64,000 nucleotides of DNA from Siphonodentalium dalli (taxonomy: Eukaryota > Mollusca > Scaphopoda > Gadilida > Siphonodentaliidae). Positions 45,510 through 56,800 of the stretch are shown here, one piece after another. A program made the translations under genes and the position numbers. The stretch lies in NCBI GenBank assembly GCA_032622095.1, contig CP136069.1, positions 190,019,122 to 190,083,121 of the forward strand, given 5' to 3'. Under the pieces are notes generated by a model. That model ran no database searches, had not been told where the DNA came from, and saw only the letters and a list, made by a program, of their open reading frames with translations. Each line of letters begins with the position of its first letter. The stretch's first letter is position 1.

Positions 45510-46149
45510 ATAAATTTGAGAAAATGCCAGTCAGTCAATTTTGTCCTGATCAATTACTTGTTGGAGTTATGCCCCTTTTTCTACTTTAGATTTACAGCTA
45601 TTTTCTTGCCCAAATGAATTTCACTCACAGAATTGAATATAAAGTTTGGTATATGGTGTAAATTGCGAAACTAAGGGTTAAAATGTGGATTCGTTCTAAC
45701 AATTTTAGAGTTTTGCCCCTTTATTAACTTTTACATAAAATGAGCCGTATTTTAATAACATTTTGGAACATATTTTTTGTTATATTAACAAATCAAAGAA
45801 AATAGAAGTAGAAAAATTATTTTATTCTAGTTCAATGAATTTTGACAGATATCCCCTTATATCACTTATTCTGAGGTAGAATAGGCTGTTTTATTACAAG
45901 GTGCACTAATACTCAGTGGAGACAGTAATCTATGTTTGTATAAAGATGTACTCAGCTATCGCCGTCTATGTTGGGTCGGATATCAGTGTGTTCCCGCTGG
46001 GTCTTGAATTTGACAAAAGGCCATTCAAGGTTTTGAATTGCCATAGAAGATATCTGCACCGCTTACGGGGACTTGCAATAGATTGCATTTTTAGCTTGGT
46101 AGCTCTTGGTAAACAGTCCGTTAACAATTTCCTTTGGCTCACCCTTCAG
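45510..46149. other. Intergenic, worn repeat only
   Basis: Fragments such as GAGTTATGCCCCTTTTTCTA suggest an old copy of the repeat seen at 59346. No gene or bounded element. Confidence 0.5.
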
Positions 46150-47930
46150 GCCGCATCCAATCATCAGGAAATTTCATATGGATCTTTGGGGTGACCTTTG
46201 GATGCGAGCCATCAATTTTTTCCGCAATTCGATAAAACACATGGCTGCCAGCAGCCATTTTGGATTTCAAATTTGAATACATGCTGTACTGTTCTTCTGA
46301 TCATCATGAAATTTGTCAAGGATGTTAATATTGACATGCAGATGGGAACCAGTCATTTTGTGGTCATTCGCCCAAAAAAACATGGCCACCAGCAGCCATC
46401 TTTGATTTAAAGACATATTGTGGACTTGTTCGTTAAACTGTTAAGTTGGTATGCAGGCACTATGCGAACTGGATGAATATGGCATTCTACTACAATGCTG
46501 AAAATCTGAAGCAAATCGACCTTACAACTCCATAGAAAACATCTGAACTACGCTCAATTGTGAATATTTACTTCTCGATTCGGGACGCAACTATCGGCGA
46601 TAAAGTAACGAAAATGATTTCGCCATCGAGAGTCACTTAATTTAATTAATATATAATAATTACGGTATGTGTTGTCAGTTTAGATTTATTATTTGTAAAA
46701 ATAACTACTTTGAGCAAGATTATCCTCCATTTCTATTTGATCACCCTATTTGAGTGTTTCACATCACTAAATCGTTTGGCACGGGCTAAAAGTCGTACCT
46801 TTGGTCGGATCATGAAATTTGTCATGGATGTTAACATTGCCATGTGGATGGGAAATAGTCATTTTGGTGTCATTCCGCCATAAAACATGGCCGTTGGCAG
46901 CCATCTTGGACTTGACTCTTCGCATCACTAAATCCTTTGGCACAGACTGCAAGTCTGAACATTATGAAATTCGTCTTGACTATTGACATTGACATGTAGA
47001 TGGGAACGAGTCATTTTGGGGTCATTCGGCAAAAAAACATGGGCGCAGCGGCCATCTTTTATTTCAAAATTCATTCCATTAATAGTACTGGTTACAGGCC
47101 TGAGTGAATTTTTTCATGGATGTTAGTATTGACATGCAGATGGGAACGAGTCATTTTGGGGGTCATTCGGCCATAAAACATTGCTGCCGGCAGCTGGATT
47201 TTACTCTTGGCATGACAAAATCCATTGGCACGGGCTACAAGTCATACCTTTGGTCAGATCATTATGAAATTTTCATGGCTGTTGACTTTGACATGTAGAT
47301 GGGAATGAGTCATTTTGGGATCATGGAGCAAAAAAAAAGAGGCCTACCTCAATATGAAATTTGGTGATGTTAGGATGAGGGAAGTGGACTATAAGAATTG
47401 AAAGAGATCTTGATATTGATCTACTAGATGAGAGCTATAAAATATTTTTGAATTTCATTGGAAAAAATTGGCTGCCAGTGGCCATGTTGGATTTTACTTT
47501 ATATACATTGTATATATCTCTTCATGTTGATATATAGTATTAGAAATTTCAAATTTCCACATTCCTAATCGCTCCATTGACTGTACCACATGAAATTAAT
47601 CCCTCTACAAGTTTAGCTGCAGTGTCATTGACACTTGCAATTCTGAAAAACATGGCTGCTGGCAGCCATCTTGGATTTTTACTCTTTGCATGACTAAATC
47701 CTTTGGCACTCACTGCAGGTGGCATGCCTCATTTGATTGCCACCAAACTTGATATGGATCTTCAGGGTGACCCAATAGATGGCAGCCATCAAATATTTCC
47801 CAATTGCATTGGAAAAATTTGGCTGCCAGTGGCCATCTTCTATTTTACTAAATCCTTCGGCACACCCTACAGGTCAGATATCTCATCGGATCATCACCAA
47901 ACTTCATACTGATCTTCACTTCAGGGAGAA
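46150..47930. repeat. CATGGC repeat region, many degenerate units
   Basis: Units with CATGGC(C/T)GCCAGCAGCCA, TGACATG(C/T)AGATGGGAACG, TCATTTTGGGGTCATTCGG and ACTAAATCCTTTGGCAC recur across this region, interrupted by unique sequence at about 46410-46740. Same family as 25480-26665. Small ORFs on both strands follow from it. Confidence 0.88.
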
Positions 47931-48135
47931 AGTTTCTAAATGACACCCCTCACCAAGGTTAGAAATTTCCAACTGATGTCTATTTAGTACAATCTTTTGA
48001 CAAAAAAATGCGAAATAGGTGACTATTGATCTAAATAGAACCGGTTTCACATTAAATCATATTCAATCTATTTTTCATGTGAAACTTCCAACTGTTGAGA
48101 AATGTTGGGGTGAGATACACACTGTCACAACGTCC
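47931..48135. mobile_element. Fragment related to the 5776-7032 hAT-like element
   Basis: Phrases such as AGGTTAGAAATTTCCAACTG, TGTGAAACTTCCAACTGTTG and a final AACGTCCCTG correspond to the right third of the element at 5776-7032. Left end missing. Confidence 0.6.
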
Positions 48136-48223
48136 CTGCTAATATAGAACTCATTTCGCATATATATACAGGGTTATTTGTAGAATTTAGTAAAAGAACA
48201 TATATAGGTTTTCCCAATTTTAA

Positions 48224-48466
48224 CCCTTGACCGGACCATCCTGATATATTGCGAAAATCCTGTGCCAATGTATTCTCTTGTATATACGGGTCTCCCATAC
48301 GGAGCCTCACATATAAAAGAGAGTACATTGGCTTAACAACATTGCCTTGACCGTGCAAGCAATTGCATTCTATCTGATCTATGGGAGACTCGTATATACA
48401 TATATATAAGAGAATGCACTGGCTCATATTTAATGCTGCAGCATCCGGATTCCGTCATGAAAGTGT
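48224..48466. mobile_element. piggyBac-like MITE, worn copy
   Basis: TTAACCCTTGACCGGACCAT at the left and CCGTCATGAAAGTG-TTGA at the right correspond to the ends of the 32260-32498 copy. Internally ATTCTCTTGTATATACGGGT and ATATATATAAGAGAATGCAC form inverted segments. Confidence 0.7.
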
Positions 48467-49155
48467 TGAGCTGCCAACTTGGTGGCTATTTTTGAGAACA
48501 TTATGAATCATTTAGCTTATATTTCCAAAACTGATTATGAATGATGAAGACAGTTTCTAATGGTAATTCTATTTTTTATTTCAACTTCATGCGATTAAAA
48601 AGCTTTCCTCGTGTGATAAGGGTGGACGTTTTGATCGCCATCTTTGTTTATTGATACCTAAACAACTGCAGGCGATAGATTATTTAAATGATGCCTTAAA
48701 TGTTAAAATACCGAAATATGATATATATCTTATGCTTATGCATGGCAGCAAAAGGTGGATCGGCCATGTCATGCAGATATATATGTTTTCTCCGTTACCG
48801 ACGCATCACTCAATTCGGATTTTATACCAATAAAATAATGTGTATGGTGCACCTAGTTGCATTTTGTGGAAGCCTTAACTTAGTGTCAATTCACACGTAT
48901 ATACTCGTCAATCTTGAACCTGTTCAATCATGGTTTAGAGATACAAACAATGTCCAAATAGAGTGTGGCCTGTACATGACTCTTTCCATTAGTCTCGCTC
49001 ATATTGGTGCACATTTCTTTCCAACTTATGGGAGTGATCATGTGTCTGAAAGGTACCAAATTAACAAGAACTTATCATATTGTGAAATTCTAAACAAAAT
49101 TACCTTTGGCCATTAAATTTTCATGTAGACAATTCCCACTAAAAATAGGACAATA
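48467..49155. other. Intergenic, unclassified
   Basis: A 138-codon forward frame (48700-49116) overlaps a shorter one, but neither shows a domain, signal or biased codon use I recognise. No RNA or repeat found. Confidence 0.35.
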
Positions 49156-51853
49156 TAAACACCTCAAAAAAAGAAAGTCCCCCCTAATATATTCGGTAAT
49201 AGTTATAAGATATTGGATGGATTTTGACGAAATTTTACGCAAATATTTAGTGGTATCTGAGACACAACCTGTGCGAGGCACCGTCCTGTGAGTTATGTTA
49301 TGGCCGACTGAGCACCAATTGAATGGAAGAGGGGTGCTTTTCAATAGTTGTAAATATTGATGTAGAGTGGTCACTCCATTGTTCACACAAGTTGTTACTG
49401 GCTGTAAATGTGGTCCAAAGGTGACGCTGAGTCCACGATAACATGCTTGTCATCTTCGGGATACAATGTGCACAGGACATTCTAGTCTGGTCGATAAAAG
49501 GTTTGACCTAGAAAAAATTTGGACTAAGTTGGTTTTTATTCCATTTTGAAGAGGAATATTTCCTCTACAACATATCTAAAATCCGCTTTGAGCAAACTTT
49601 TTTACAGAGATTTAAAAAAATGCTCATTTTTCGACCTTGCGAAGTAAGTTTTTCTACAATATCCCTCATGGGCGATACCAGAGCGCATTAATCCTCCATC
49701 CGATATATACCAGTTTGTGTAAAAGAGTATATGGGGCGAATAGAGTGACAAGGACAGAAAACAATGCAATCGCGGCGATGAAATGGCTGTCAAACTGGCC
49801 GCAACTACAATCCATGCTACGATGAAAGCAACATATTGGATAGCCCCCTATAAGCGAAAATACACATTTGTAATTTACAAGAATGTTGTAATATATCTTT
49901 AAAGGTACACATATAATTAAAACAGATCTATCTGAATGATTTATCGATCACTGCTACGCACGTTAACCCAATGATTTACGTTCGGGTTTTCTTATTAGTC
50001 GGACCAAAAACAGTTATTTTGGGCATGCAACAGACGAAGTAATATTTCGTCACACAGTGCGTGATAGTTTCCTTTTGGAATGATGATTAATTATTGAATG
50101 TAAAGCAGAAACTGAAGAGCCCACCCTATCTGTGTAAATACTAGTTATATTTCCAGAATTTTCAACACTCTCCGTGACAATAAACCATACACGTATGTCG
50201 TAATGCTGATTATACTGTCAAGAAACACTTATCTCTTCAACAGAATAGTACCCTATCTCACTAGATCGAAGAGACTGTACGTCGTACATTTTATTTAGTA
50301 CTAATTTTCATGGTGCTCCCAAACCGGTTTCTTAGTAGACAATTATGTTCAAATTACTTCAATCGGCACTTTACAACATGAATATGTACCCCGCAATACA
50401 CACTATTAGTTGTCAGTATCTAATAGTGTACACACTATTAGTTGTCACCCTGCCGCCATGCATGCACCGAGAGCTTAATGCCTTCATATTCTCCATGTCC
50501 CGAGTTCTTCATGTCGTTTATAATAGTTTCCCATGAATTATGGGACATCTGTGCATCGTGGTATCCAATAGTTTTAGGATTGAAGAGGTGGTCATATTTC
50601 CGTACTGAATCTATAAGTTCCTCGTCAAAACAAGCGTCGTACCTATTCTTTTTAGGCATGGTATACCTGGTATACCTATGCTCCTATATGCGAGACTGCT
50701 AGCAAAAATGCTAACTTCCCACAAAACCATGGCATGCATTCTATGTCAGTTAATGTATATTTTGACCTATAACTGCCATCACAATTATTTAATTTGACCC
50801 AAGAATAGATAACATGGTGCCAGCTATCATATACGCCCATGCACATAATAGCATTCTCATTCGTAAACACCACAAAATATCTGCGGTATATCCCATGATA
50901 ATGACATCGCACCGAATACCCCAGTCTATGTAAACATACACTCAGATTCATACTGATACTGAGTCTATTGCATTCCCATAAACTTTTCATTTCTGAACTG
51001 AACTGAATTCTTACATAATATTATTAATAGCTCCCCTTATACTCTGAAATCATTCTTCCTCGTATAATTCGACGGCCTGTTCGTTCTTGTATAACCAGCT
51101 ATTCAATTTTCCGCAAATTGTAAATTTCATTCGATTTTGTCCATTTTGGCGGCCATTTTGGACAGACATTCTACCGATATAGTTTGCGACTAAGGATTGT
51201 TTGTGTATATTTTATTTTATTACTAATTTGGTATTTGTTGGCGCACCTACCACCGAAATTCAGGATTTTTCTATACCAACTGACATCATGGACGCCATCT
51301 TGTATTACAGAAAATGCTCAAAGCGGATTTTAGTGATTTTGGATATGTTATAGAGGATATATTCCTCTTCAAAATGGAATAGAAACCAACTTAGTCCAAA
51401 TTTTTTCTAGGTTGACCCTAAAATTTTAGTTTATCGACCAGACTATTCAGTCTAACCACATTCCTTTGGAATGACACCTTGCATCTTGAAGTTTCATGCT
51501 GTGAGCAACACAGAGTTATTTAAATCAGTCTCTGAAGCCATTTTGCAGTAAACCATGTATCCCACCATGTAGACCATTGATCAACAGATAAGGATGTTCC
51601 AATCCCGTGTGAGAAGTGGGGGACCATGGCACAGCCGAATGACTGTGGTGACTCTACCTGTGTTTTTGCAACTTTTGAAAAGTTCCATTCAATTCGTGCT
51701 CACTCAGCCATATCTCACCTCGCAGCACAGTGCTTAGCACACTTGATGTCTCTGGTACCACAAATAATTTGTGGAAAGTTTCATTAAAATCCAATTAAAT
51801 ATCTCCGAAAATATTACAGAATATATTGATCAGGGGGGTCTACATTTGTGCTT
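49156..51853. mobile_element. Tc1/mariner-like element with long inverted arms and cargo
   Basis: The left end TAAACACCTCAAAAAAAGAA plus AGTCCCCCC is answered at the right by the worn inverse AGGGGGGTCTACATTTGTGC plus TTATA. Homology continues inwards. 49490-49605 is inverted at about 51312-51430, including CTCAAAGCGGATTTTAG, TTCCTCTTCAAAATGGAATA and CCAACTTAGTCCAAATTTTT. The arms are thus roughly 450-550 bp each, more diverged at the outer part. The middle 1.7 kb (49610-51310) contains a MADF-like ORF. No DDE transposase is present. Confidence 0.75.
50438..50659 (-). CDS. MADF/Myb-like DNA-binding domain ORF (73 aa), putative
   Basis: It starts MPKKNRYDACFDEELIDSVR and continues KYDHLFNP, then NSWETIINDMKNSG. 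The order of an acidic EELI-SVRKY helix, a YH/HLF turn and a W-x-x-I helix is that of MADF (Adf-1 type) domains. These bind DNA and occur as an accessory protein in some DNA transposons and in host transcription factors (family knowledge). The ORF is short and ends soon after the domain, so it is either a one-domain cargo protein, the first exon of a longer gene, or a relic. It lies between the inverted arms of the 49156-51853 element. No Harbinger nuclease is visible nearby. Confidence 0.4.
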   Translation of the reverse strand: MPKKNRYDACFDEELIDSVRKYDHLFNPKTIGYHDAQMSHNSWETIINDMKNSGHGEYEGIKLSVHAWRQGDN

Positions 51854-51992
51854 ATAATTTGGTGACCATTCACTAGATGAATTGTACCAGAGTAAATTAC
51901 CTGGTTCCCTGATAGAATACCACATAATACAAGAGCGTTTTTTTTTACCAAGGTTTAGCAGTGTTTTTTTTTAATAAGGGTGATTATATAAT

Positions 51993-52035
51993 AAACACCT
52001 CAAAAAAAGAAAGTCCCATCCATGTAATTTACTCC
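51993..52035. mobile_element. Solitary Tc1-like terminus
   Basis: TAAACACCTCAAAAAAAGAA plus AGTCCC repeats exactly the left end at 49156, in the same orientation, 140 bp beyond the other element's right border. No inverse partner is seen within the window, so it is a truncated second insertion or a rearranged end. Confidence 0.7.
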
Positions 52036-52409
52036 AGTAAAATGTTCCCACCCATGTATTACAAGGTAATTTACCAGGAAGTAAGGGATTCTACTAGAGT
52101 AATTCTAGCAGTGTAATTATACCATGGTAATTTACCTCGATATCAGGGTATGGAAGTACCGAAGTGCGCTTTCAGAAGCTTTAACATATGAGATGACAGA
52201 TTGGATGCTATATTAATCACACATGTGATTACATAAGGTGTTAACTCTTCGGGATTTAGCCTACTTATTTATAAGAATATTCTTGTCCCATTCTGTTAAC
52301 TTTTGAGAATGACACCGGGTTTACGTATTTTCCACTGATTAACGAACAAAATCTGAGTTTACACTTACAAAAGAGACAGAAACACACCAACTGAGAAATG
52401 TGCTATTTA

Positions 52410-52538
52410 GGAGATAAACGTACCCTGTTTCGTTGTACATTCTGGGATTCGAGCATGAAAACAGTAGCCGGTTCGTTCACAAACTGTTTTCATGCTCGAA
52501 TCCCAGAATGTACAACGAAACAGGGTACGTTTATCTCC
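52410..52538. repeat. Perfect 56-bp inverted repeat (hairpin), 17-nt spacer
   Basis: Bases 52410-52465 (starting GGAGATAAACGTACCCTG, ending GCATGAAAACAGT) are reproduced as an error-free reverse complement at 52483-52538. The spacer AGCCGGTTCGTTCACAA is 17 nt. GC content is above that of the surroundings. No target duplication is visible. The perfect identity implies a very recent event, selection on pairing, or an assembly artefact. Confidence 0.95.
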
Positions 52539-52699
52539 ATTGTAATTCAATCTAGCAAGGAATTTGGGAGAAACAACAGTTTCTGTATCATTTAGTCACA
52601 TCTAATAACTTTTGAGCTATGATGTGTGGGTTCCTCGACTCGAATGAAAGATTGTTTACCTCCAAAGCCAAAATTATCCGCTCTCCAAGACTTAGTTGA

Positions 52700-53024
52700 G
52701 CTGAAGGGGTCACTCTCACCGAAAAAAGTGCTGAAGTGTACACAGGGTTTGAAAATGTGCTGAAGGGTACACATGGTTTGTAATCGGCATGAACACCATT
52801 ACTTAAATTGTGTTTATGAAAGTCTGGCACCCATTAGCAGTTTGTTTTCAGTACATTTTAATATTCATTGGAATGTAAACAATTATTTTCTAACAGAAAT
52901 CATGGCAGATACGAAGACTGAATGTCCTTTAGAACGACATTTCAAACCCTGTGTACCCTTCAGCACCTTTTGAAAATCCTGTGTACCATTCAGCACTTTT
53001 TTTGGTGAGAGTGACCCCTTCAGC
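52700..53024. mobile_element. Foldback MITE with 9-bp target duplication
   Basis: The left arm GCTGAAGGGGTCACTCTCAC continues for about 90 bp and is inverted at the right (GGTGAGAGTGACCCCTTCAGC). CTTAGTTGA is repeated exactly at both borders (52691-52699 and 53025-53033). Nine-base duplications and long inverted arms fit a Mutator-like MITE. The arms contain GTGCTGAAGGGTACACA repeats. 325 bp. Confidence 0.88.
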
Positions 53025-53334
53025 CTTAGTTGAGTTATACAGTGTCATTGACATTTTCATTTATTTAAGAGTTTTGTCGGTTATAATTCATTTTGGTTCT
53101 ATCTAGCCAATTTCAAAAATGAATATGGACAGTTCGGTTTCTCGGAATAATGCAAAACCCATTGTAAAAGTCTTAAATACAAAACATGGGTGCATACCAA
53201 TCATGTATATATAATATACGTGATGGAAATACTCAGAACCAACGTAACAGGAGACTGAACTATGCCTTGCAGACATGACTGTGATATGATTAGTTATAGT
53301 AGGCTTAGAGGTGGTGAGGCTTAGGTGTAACAAT

Positions 53335-53510
53335 ATCTTATTTCGTTATAACGGACTCTTATTTCGTTATAACGAAATCGTTATTTATAACTATATCTTA
53401 TTTCGTTATATAACGAAATCTTATTTCGTTAAACGAAATACAGTATTATTGGCAACGATATCTTATTTCGTTATAAAACAATATCTTATTTCGTTATAAC
53501 GAAATAAAAA
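53335..53510. repeat. Cluster of TTTCGTTATAACGAAA palindromes
   Basis: Eight partial or complete copies of TATTTCGTTATAACGAAATA occur in about 170 bp, several as full palindromes. They end about 290 bp upstream of the ANKRD29-like start codon. They may be a mobile palindrome family or simply amplified inverted repeats. Confidence 0.85.
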
Positions 53511-53514
53511 ATAA

Positions 53515-53798
53515 AGTTAACTTGGCATCAATTCACCTCACTGGCTCCTTTTCATAATCGTTCCATATTTGAATTTCCCGCGAGTCCACGAAGATACACA
53601 CTCGTAGCGTGACGGGGGTTAATTGCACCTGTCGAGATTTTTTTCTGAGTGCATTTCAGTTCACTTCCGCCTTCATTGGTAGGTGCGAGCCCTTCTGTGT
53701 TTGACGTGTTTTCTTCCACATAATGTGACAAACAGAAGATAATAATGGGCTAAACTGCTCGGATTAGTTGTTTGTTAATTCAAGTTCGATTTTACACC
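53515..53798 (+). promoter_or_regulatory. ANKRD29: Putative promoter and 5' UTR of the ANKRD29-like gene
   Basis: This stretch is richer in CpG than its surroundings (CCCGCGAGTCCACGAAG, CTCGTAGCGTGACGGGGG) and directly precedes the four-codon first exon. No TATA box is evident. The start site cannot be placed from sequence alone. Confidence 0.45.
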
Positions 53799-53810
53799 AT
53801 GTCTCTCAAG
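53799..53810 (+). CDS. ANKRD29: ANKRD29-like exon 1 (four codons)
   Basis: ATG TCT CTC AAG, preceded by CACC and followed by the donor gtaattttcg. It is too short for ORF searches. It is supported by phase agreement with the exon at 63079 and by the conserved MS-(L/F)-K start. Confidence 0.7.
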
Positions 53811-56800
53811 GTAATTTTCGTAAGATACCGCGTCTTTGGCAAAATTTTCTCAGCTAAATTGAAATTTTATATTCCCTAATTTCGTGATATAAATTTTTGA
53901 CGCCATAGTAAAAGGAGTGTGAATATTGGTCTAGTAGGAAAAATCATGCATACTTTCCGTTTCTCTTAGATGCCATAATATATGATGTGTTGATAATTCT
54001 AATATATTATTAAATGGTTCTTACGACTACGAGTGTAACAGAACGAGAGAGAGAGAGGTGTAGAGTCACACCGAAAGTTGGCAACACCCAGAATTTGTCA
54101 CCCATCCAAGGACTAACTCACTGTCACTGAGCTCAGTGTTGCTTAATTTTGGTGACTACCTGTAGACCTCTAATGCAGAGTCCTCGGCCTTCTATGTAAC
54201 CTCCACTCCAAGCTCCAGCAGAGCTGTCACTTCATGACATAGTTCTCTGAGGGCCGGACGAGCTCCCACTGCAACATAGTTCAGTCATGGAAGGGGTCCG
54301 TGAAGATTCGGCGGAGGGAAGATTCGGCAGGGAAGATTCGGCGGGTTTTATCGGCCGAATCTTCCTAGGTTTATACCAATATATTGGGACGGGAGATTTT
54401 ATGTTTTAAGTTTTATGAATTATGTGGACATATTTTTTAATAATATATTGGATGAATAAATTAAATGAAGCTATTACTTTTATGATGTTTTGTTTGACAT
54501 TATTTGAATGTTTTATGAGTGAATGTTTTTCAAGAATAAATTACTTTTATTATTACTTTTGTTATTACTTTTATGATGTTTTGTCATTAGTTTGTTTGAC
54601 ATATTTTATGAGATTATTTTAGGTTTATGATTAGGCTTGCCGCGATTTTCGATTCTCAAAATCGATTAATCGGTGGCTATAATCGACGATTAATCAATTT
54701 TTATACCCATGAAATTAAATCTCAAATAGAGATTTAATTTGTAGTAAATAGATGCCAAAAAAAGAGACTATTAAAAGGTGTGTCTGGTAAGTGTAATATG
54801 GTAAGTATAATTCCCGTTTTACGGGCACCGCACATCGGACATGAAGGTCATCAGTTCTGAGAATTTGCTCCCATATAAATTCAAATGCCTCTATTAAACA
54901 ATAAAAACAAAATAGTTATTCGTAGTTTATGAACTTTATGTAAGCACTAAGCAGATTCAGAAATCATTTTGAGTAAACAAATTGAACGAAAAAATCGGAA
55001 AAATACTCCCAACTCTCGTCGGGCCACGTGCTTCGTGAGACTGTTCGTGAATTTGGGATCGTGCATTAATTGAATTTGAAGTTCGGGATCGTGCCTTAAT
55101 TCAAAGTCGGGAATCTCTCAATTCATTCGATTGTCAATATTCTTGTTCAAGAATACGAGATTGTCCGCGGAGTAAACACATGCGTCGGCACATTAAATGA
55201 AAAACCGCCGTGACGTGAAACCAATACGGAACTAGATTACTCTGTCGGTCCGACCTCAAAAGACGCCGCAACTAAAAGTTACATTGTCACAAATGTTTGC
55301 GTGGGTGGGTTTCTGTGTTAGATTACTCTAGTGATCCGAATAATAGTAGGGGGTGGAAAATTTGCCAAATTTTAATAATAGTAGGGGTCGGAATAATAGT
55401 AGGGGGTGGAAATGTCAATGAAAAAGGAGATCATTGAAGAACACTGATTTAATTATCAAACAAAAACTTATAATAAACACTCCTCGACCCAGCACGGACA
55501 ACGTCTGGTTCTTGCAGAACCTTTTTTGATTTGAACGGAGAACACTGCGTCAACACTTTTATACGAATTTTCAGTTCCAGCACAAGGCTCGAAAAATCTA
55601 GCGGTAACACATGCGGGAAGGGTATGGTGTCCCTTTCTTATCAGAACATAACACCCTGTTTTATAAGTTTCGTCTGTAGTACTACTGGTAGTATGTTGGT
55701 TTGTATAAACGTGGTGATCTTGAACTCCTTGAGGCTCACACTCCTGACTCCTAGCCATACTTGTTAATGACTTTTGGGTTGATTCAACTTCATTTGTGTT
55801 ACTACTGGTAGTACTAGTACTGACTGCAGAGATACTCGTAATGCGCTTCTTCATGCTACGACGAGCTTTAGAGTATGTGTCTTTAAATTGACAAATATAT
55901 GGTAAGAACAGTCTTGATGTGTCGTACCTCTGTATGACACTGCCTATTTCATTTAGGAATTTAGAGTCAGTCTGTAGAACTAAAAAAAAAAAATAAAAAA
56001 AAAAAATAATAGTAGGGGCTTGAATAAGAATCGTAGGGGGTGGATTTTTCCTCCAAAATTAACAATCGTACGGGTACGGTTATTCGGATCACTAGAGTAG
56101 TGCTGTAAATACCGTCGAAAATATTGCCTCTTAAGTTGAGATAAGTTCTTTAAAAATACGCTGTATGCCAGCATTCTTATGTTGTTGTATAATATGCATT
56201 GTTATTTGAACTAAAAAAGTCGATTTTCAAAATGAAAATCGATTAATCGGCACCACTGACGATTGTTCGATTATTCCCAAAATCGCGGCAAGCCTATTTA
56301 TGATAAGTTTATTGTGAATATATTGAAGTTATTACTTACAAATTACGTGGTAAATCCAAATATCACGTTCGAACACTATAAGGAATTATGATTAATGAAG
56401 ATTCAATGAGAAAACGAATAAAAATTTTGACAGTAACTGTTGTTCACACTCTGTTCACGTTGGCACCAAGTGTTTGTATAACAGTCAGTAGAATATACAG
56501 AGTCGTCTTTCTGATGCTGATATGATCTCAGTGAGAACTATTCGATGTTTGTTTAGATAAGTTTGCTGAGTGCATTTCAGTTAGAACTGATCAGTTGTTT
56601 GTTTTACCGCATCAGATCTAACGACTTTTAGACTATATAGTTGAATGAAATTGACTTCACCATATCACATCTTCATCATGCCTTCGTACAATCTCCGTCA
56701 AAATCAGCTCATAGACTACCCGTGTATTAAGTGTAATAGGAATGTACGTCCTCGTCAGCAAGCAGTTGACTGCGACACATGCGGCAAATGGCAACACAGA

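Noticed and set aside
48700-49116. 138-aa forward ORF in intergenic DNA
   Set aside because: No recognisable domain, no neighbouring exons, and a second overlapping frame; consistent with chance.
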